Assembly: GCA_020466095.1 (NCBI GenBank) | Contig: CM035807.1 | Span: 8,313,197 to 8,377,196, forward strand | Direction of reading: 5' to 3' | Length of the DNA: 64,000 nucleotides | Origin: Chlorops oryzae | Lineage: Eukaryota > Arthropoda > Insecta > Diptera > Chloropidae | Shown: piece by piece, positions 58,385 to 64,000 of the stretch | Layout: each line of letters begins with the position of its first letter | How positions within the stretch are numbered: position 1 is the stretch's first letter | Program-made: the position numbers and the translations under genes | Notes under the pieces: model-generated | What the model was told of the DNA's origin: nothing | The model's input: the letters and a program-made list of their open reading frames with translations, nothing else | Database searches by the model: none

Positions 58385-61317
58385 ACGAGAACGTTATTTT
58401 GTCTCGCCAACTTTTTAATTTAAGGAAAATTATTAACCTTGGTCTTAAATAAGGTAACCCCCTTCAACTTTCATTAAAAAAAATTTTTTAAATGGACCTT
58501 TACGAAGAGCTTTTGAGATTTTTGTAGCAGAAAATCTCTCCCATCTCTGTACGGAATTGAATTGTTTCGGGATAGCTCTTTCTCCTTCCATAGCGAAAAT
58601 GTGTCCCATTGCTGCCCAGACTAATACTCTTTTATGTAGACCGACTATTGCCGCTTCTTGTTTGCTATGAAAATGAACAACATAACAGTTCACGCTCTGT
58701 TTTCGCGTATACGCTAGAAATGATTGAATATGCCGAACATGTTTTCTTGTTCTGGAAACATATTTTGCGACAAACTCAATGCATGATATGCGATCAAATA
58801 ACAAAAGTCAAAAGAAACATCAAATTATTAGGAATAAGACGATTGCAGAGTCTATTGCTAGTGTAAAAATTTTTTTCAGTGCAAATGATTCGCTCAAGCG
58901 CAAATAAATACATGTGAAATTCGAAATATTGTGAAAGGCGTTGTGTTGGGCAGCACTGCTGTATACAGATGGACGGAAAAAATGACAGATCGAAGGACAG
59001 TCACATGAAAGAACACGTACGAGTAGATAGGTACACCATGGGCACGACTTAATCGCATTTTCTCATTGAGGTAGTTTTTTCTTTTCGCGGGTGGGGCGTG
59101 TGGAATCCATCATGGACCATCAGATAATGAGGTAATCATTTCTGCACATATTTTGAATGCTCTATCTGGAGTGTTACCGTCATAACAAAGTGGTTTATGT
59201 ATCAGAATATTTAAAAACAAAATCCTCATTAGGGGTATTCACAAGAAAAGTGGAATTTTTTCGGAAAATACTGGACGTCAGAATATTTTCGCTTTTAATC
59301 CGTCACGTCACGCACCCATTTTTCATATATTTATTCAAAAAGAGCTAAATTTTTGAATTAATCCATGCCAGATAGGTGTTCTTACCTACACATTTGATGC
59401 GAAAATATTCCTTCTTCGACCACTTCCGATGAAATTCCACCTCTCTTGCTTGAATACCCCTATTGATTTGTCTTTTAAATTCAAATCCGTAAAACCAATT
59501 TTCGAGAATTTTTTGCCCCGTTTTGTTTGTTAAATCTCCTTAATACTTTTCCCTTGGAATTTTCTTCAATATTTTTTTTTTTCTTTTTTTAATTCGTTTT
59601 CAACGTTATTGTCCCTCGCAAACCATATACTCGGAAAATTTCTTACTGCTTAACTCAACTCAATTCAAGCGAACCTCCTTCTTCAACTCATCGTGTTGTC
59701 CAATTAACTACAAATAACGGACTTTTATTGTTGTTTATGTTAATAAAATGTAAATAAATGTTCCATTTAACTGTTCACTTGCTGGATGGAATGGAATCCC
59801 ACACCGGAAATGAAATTGTGAATGCGTAAGTGACGCTGAAATTTCATAACATGACTTTTCGTCAAAAAGAAGAAAAAAGAAAAAAAAAACACGATGGAAA
59901 TTCGTTTTATTTTCTTCTGCCATATTTTCTGCCATTTGAGCGAGAACGAATAATTGATTGTCAAAAATAAAAAAAATAAAAAACGAACAAAATTACGAAA
60001 ATTCTTCATTTTCCTCGAAGAACTGAAACTTAATATCTTGTTTCCAAACATTTTCACCTCAGCACGCGAAACAATAACATTCACACTTCCGTTTGTTTTT
60101 CGCCCTCCCTTCGCGCCGCCGCCTAATTCCGGTCGCTTTTCCCTTTTTTTGAAGCGGAATTTTTGAGCGAGCCAACATACATACATACATATTTGGACGC
60201 AGGCGAGTAGTCAGTCACCGCGAAAGGGTCGCTCCGGTGCTTCGGCTGGCTCTCGTACGCGCCTTGCGTGTTAATTGCTCTTGCTGCGTCTTGTTAGCGT
60301 GCCAAATCTACCTTTAAACACAATGACTAGTTAGCCAGCAAAGAAATTGTCTGCAATGCATCGATTCGGTGGGTCGAACGAACGAACGAACGAACGGGAG
60401 GTCCGTCCCGTCGCGTCATTCCTGCGTTCACTCGTGCGGTTGTTCGGTCTCGTGCGTATCGTGCTTCGTGACAATTTTGATTTGATTGCAGGAAAACGTT
60501 TTTTCTCGACGCGAAAAATGCTCGCTGGTGAAATTAGCAATCCTGACTTTTAAAGGTGGAAGAATTTCGTAGCGGTGCGTAGAAATGCGTTTTAATAATG
60601 ACGCTATTCGCTTTCGCCCTTTTCTTCTTTTACTTCGTCTTGTTCTTCTTCTTCTTCTTATTGGTCGAAATTATTACGGTGAATTTGTTTGTAGCAATCA
60701 ATGCTATTGTTTCGATGGCGTTGCATTGGAAAGAAGAAATGGAAAATGAAAATGGCGACCATTACAATGATTTCTGCTATTCCGGTTCTTTAAATTGCAA
60801 ATTGTTTTTTAGAATGAAAACTTTGAAGTACAAGTCAAGCCAGTAAAAAAGCCCTTCGGAAAACGGAAGAGTTTAGCATTTTTAAATGACGATTCTTCCT
60901 CATTTAATTGCTGAATCAAAAATTTCGTATCCTACCGAATGTAGGGTACTTTTTAGAGGTGAACACGTATCGATGTCCAATGTGTTTAATATTTCGAATG
61001 TATTGAAGTTCGATGAAAGCAAGGAAGAAGGTTTTCAATGAGACTTTAAAAAAAGATTTTTCACAGACACAAGTCTTTGCTGCTCATGAGTTTCCTCAGG
61101 TTCTCATTTCGGGCCTTTTAGCTTTTCATCAATTCTTGAAAAATCTCTCAACACTATTTAGTGACTTAACCTCAGTTTTTTCACGCTTTATTGACTTTGA
61201 GGTCAAATATAAGCCTTTCCTGTGGCCTTTTCCATTTGCTACGAATTAGTTTCAGTAAAAAATATATCGATATATCCTATCGACTTACAATAATAGGCTA
61301 TTTACACATTAACTCAG
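58385..61317. other. Non-coding stretch with a GC-richer promoter-like island
   Basis: No confirmed gene. A minus-strand frame of 119 codons (58445-58804) of mixed composition has no recognised domain. The segment 60180-60560 is GC-richer than its surroundings, contains a TCAGTC initiator-like word at 60211-60216 and AACG tetranucleotides at 60376-60396. It could be an alternative promoter or enhancer, but nothing proves it. Confidence 0.35.
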
Positions 61318-61466
61318 CGGTCACACTTATGAAACATGTTTCGAAAACATCCCATTTGAATACATGAGAAAGAAAGAGTAAGAAAGATTGTTTCGGAACA
61401 TTCATCGGACAACCGTTTCTTTCTACTTACAAATTGTTTGAAAACATGTTTTCATACGTGTGACCG
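61318..61466. mobile_element. MITE with about 32 bp inverted repeats, 149 bp
   Basis: The left arm is CGGTCACACTTATGAAACAT. The right arm, reverse-complemented, is CGGTCACACGTATGAAAACA, continuing as matching ATGTTT...AAACA. The arms are separated by about 80 bp of non-coding sequence. The flanks show no clear duplication, so the superfamily is undetermined. Confidence 0.65.
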
Positions 61467-62170
61467 GCGAGTAAGATTTTCGACGGCAAGGGACCACATC
61501 CCCGTGCGTCCCTAGCCAACAAAATGTGTGTTTCATTTTCGAAATGTCGTAAAACGTGTAAAACGACCCTAGGAACTGTCGAGTTTTCCCTGAACGCACG
61601 CCTTTATTTATGCTATTATATGTTCAGACGGAACTTTAAATTATCCAATTCGCCACTTGAATTACGACTGCGAAGACGAGAGATTCGTAATTCGTATTTT
61701 CGTTTTGCCGTGGAAAGCAACATACCATCTGGAAATTTCACGAGTAGTGATACTATCTCCACTTAAGTAAAGAATTCTTTTGCAAATGAAAATTTCATCA
61801 GAGGAAGGGTCTCCTGTAGGGAGCTTCTGTTTCCATGATATTTTTACTAGGAAGTCATTGGAAAGAGCACCAATATTGGTCTCTTCTGTCATGCATGCGA
61901 TAAATTCCGGCTGGGAGTTTGGTTTTTCTTTTCTTCTCTTTATACTCTCTACTTTAGCGGGTATATTAGTTTTGATCAAAATTAGAGAAGGCACAGATTT
62001 TTACTTAACTCGGATCGTTATTCAAACTGAATTATCTTCGAATAGGGTTTTTCAGCTTGTCAAAATTTTGTATGTCAAATAACTTCGTTCACATCGTGAT
62101 TTGGCTGTGAATTTCGAATGACAGTGCAATCAATTGCCGTCTGAACATGATATAATAGAGAGATTTTTCA
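61467..62170. other. Non-coding sequence, partly a diverged copy of the downstream tandem unit
   Basis: From about 61980, blocks such as CTCGGATCGTTA, CTTCGAATAGGGTTTTTC and AATAGAGAGAT align in order with 62655-62845, making this a third, older copy of the 800 bp unit. Frames open on both strands at 61662-62082 are not supported by any domain. Confidence 0.45.
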
Positions 62171-62174
62171 TTTA

Positions 62175-62325
62175 GGTCCGGCTAGACTAGGCAATTCAGA
62201 TTGAAGAGTTGCCGCAATGGCGTGGAAGCGACGGGGAATGTACTCGATGCCAGTCCCCGTCGCCTATAGCCGACAAACATATGTGGACAACTCTTCAATC
62301 AGAATTGCCTAGTCTAAACCGGACT
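62175..62325. mobile_element. MITE with about 37 bp inverted repeats, 151 bp, TTA duplication
   Basis: The left arm is GTCCGGCTAGACTAGGCAAT and the right arm, reverse-complemented, is GTCCGGTTTAGACTAGGCAA. Both continue to GATTGAAGAGTTG with only a few mismatches. Flanking TTA lies at 62172-62174 and 62326-62328 (TTTA also possible). A 3 bp TTA duplication suggests PIF/Harbinger. It lies inside the oldest tandem copy and is absent from the other two. Confidence 0.8.
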
Positions 62326-62398
62326 TTAACGAGTACTTCCTATGCTGAAAATCGTTTGGTCTCTCAAATAGAATTTTTGATGAATATTTTATTTGCAG

Positions 62399-64000
62399 TC
62401 GATTTTTAACACCTCTAATGGGGTTTCCGGTATAAGTTTTGCCTTCAAAAAAGTCTACTTTTAAGAAACTCTACATTTGTTTAAAGAACAATATTTGCTC
62501 TATTGCATGCATGGGTATTTAAAGATCGGACTTTTTGGAGTTCAGGCGGCTGTCTTACTCCTTTGGTAACAGACTACTTGTTACTGAAGAGTAAAATTTT
62601 TTTATCGAATTTATAACAATTAAGTAGAAGGAATCGAGGATTTTTCTTACTCTCAATCGGATCGTTAAAGTCCAAGCTACATGGTTATATTTATCTTCGA
62701 ATAGGTTTTTCTTTTGTCAAGCCAATTTTGTCAATCAGTCCAAAAACATTCGTTCAAACATAGTGAAAATTGGCGCTGTTAGGCATTTGGAATCAACATG
62801 GTTAAATCACATTGCCGTCGACACATGCAATTCAATAGAGAGATGCTGGTAAATTTGGCAATATTAGTAATACCGAAAAGCAGTAAGAAGGCATTCTAGA
62901 TGTGACAAGAAGTTAGCAGTCAATCGGCGTTCGTAATGCGACCAAAGACGAAATGTAAAAAAAAAAACTCAAAACGAATAAAAAATGTAAAACCAATAAA
63001 AATCGAAAATAAAATTCTTATTTCGCACATACATTATTGTGTGACAACTGCGAAAAAATCAATCTCTCAAGAAATTGACACTTAAACAAAAGTCGGACTT
63101 CACATCGAAGGAGCTTCCTACAACTGAAAAATCATATAAGACGTCCATAGACATTTGAAGTTACGAATTTTTGAACAAATACCTACTATTCTTTAAAAAT
63201 CGATTTTAACCACCTCTAAATGGGGTTTAACACAAAAAAAGAGAAAATAAAATAAGGGTTTTGCCTTCAAAAAAGTCTACTTTTAAAAACTCTACGATTT
63301 ATTTTAAAACGAACAATTTTTCTCTTTAATATAGGGATCATTTAAAGATGGACTTATTTGGAGTCAGGCGGCTGTCTTGAACTCCTTTTGGTAACAGACT
63401 ACTTGTTACTGAAGAGTAAAATTTTTCTTATCGAATTTATAACAATTTAAGTCAAAGAAATCGAGGATTTTTCCTTCTCTCAAACATCTTAAAGCCAAGG
63501 CTACATGGTTTTATTTTTATTTTACTTTTTTTTTTAAGCCAATTTGTCAATCAGCCAAAAAGCAATGCAAAGATAGGAAAATTGGCGCTTTAGGCATTGG
63601 AATCAACATGGTTAAATCACAAGCTGACAATGCAATTCAAAAAATGCTGGTAAATTTGGCAATATTAGTAATACGAAAAGCAGTAAAAAGGGCTCTGTGT
63701 GACAAGAAGAGCAGTCAGTCGGCTTCGTAATGCGACCAAAGACGAAATGTAAAAAAAAAAAAACTCAAAACGGAATAAAAAAAATGTAAAAACCAATAAA
63801 AATGAAAATAAAATTCTTATTTCGCACGTCATTTTGTGTGACATGCGAAAAAAAAAATCTCTCAAGAAATTGACACTTAAAACAAAAGTCGATCACATCG
63901 AAAGGAGCTCCACAACGAAAAACATATAAGACGCCATAGACATTTGAAGTTACCCGGAATTTTTGAACAAATACCTACTATTCTTTAAAAATGTTTTAAA
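62399..64000 (+). repeat. About 800 bp tandem duplication reaching the window end
   Basis: Copy 1 (about 62399-63198) and copy 2 (about 63199-64000) align end to end. Shared blocks include TTTTGCCTTCAAAAAAGTCT, GGCGGCTGTCTT, GGTAACAGACTACTTGTTAC, GGAATCAACATGGTTAAATC, GTAATGCGACCAAAGACGAA and GAACAAATACCTACTATTC. Differences include many 1-4 base indels besides substitutions. No gene is seen in the unit. Confidence 0.85.

Noticed and set aside
61662..62082. 100- and 110-codon frames on opposite strands, one with a hydrophobic segment
   Set aside because: The strands mirror each other, part overlaps a diverged tandem repeat unit, and no domain or splice site supports them.

Overview
The window looks like non-coding, AT-rich nuclear DNA of a higher fly (Diptera, Brachycera). 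The basis is the dense CA/CATA/CT microsatellites, short pyrimidine-tract introns of fly size, a DINE-1/INE-1-type interspersed element, and mariner elements, one of them close to the Himar1/irritans type. I cannot name the species. No complete protein-coding gene is visible. Most open frames are chance products of low-complexity sequence.

The only plausible host gene is a 5' end on the + strand between about 6.8 and 10.7 kb. Two small coding exons (6916-6943 and 7038-7089) are joined by a 94 bp intron. A third exon (10575-10659) has a strong acceptor and a GTAAGT donor, and the phases match across all three (55 codons, product not recognised). The third exon also has a perfect 65 bp intron just upstream (10510-10574), preceded by a UTR-like stretch that begins at an Inr-like TCAGTT near 9937. 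This suggests a second, proximal promoter. If the gene is real, the rest of the window (10660 onward) would be the start of a very large intron.

The remaining recognisable content is mobile DNA. 0.3-0.5 kb: tRNA-derived SINE. 3.2-4.3 kb: retroviral-type LTR with a gag-like remnant. 9.1-11.2 kb: terminal-inverted-repeat (TIR) element carrying a tRNA-like module. 25.2, 28.9 and 29.3 kb: three more SINEs. 34.3-35.1 kb: cluster of piggyBac-like, hAT-like and pogo/Tigger-like miniature elements. 41.9-43.0 kb: DINE-1/mini-me-like element with 126 bp tandem units and a GACGGACA tract. 44.1-44.9 kb: internally deleted Himar1-like mariner. 45.0-46.3 kb: full-length but frameshifted second mariner. 49.2-49.5 kb: Harbinger-like MITE (miniature TIR element). 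52.4-52.6 kb: piggyBac-like MITE. 56.5-58.4 kb: two TIR elements, both containing tRNA-like modules. 61.3 and 62.2 kb: two MITEs. 62.4 kb to the end: an approximately 800 bp tandem duplication.

The most unusual pattern is the recurrence of tRNA-like (A-box/B-box) modules inside elements bounded by inverted repeats. A second is that the proximal promoter/exon candidate lies between two halves of one such element.
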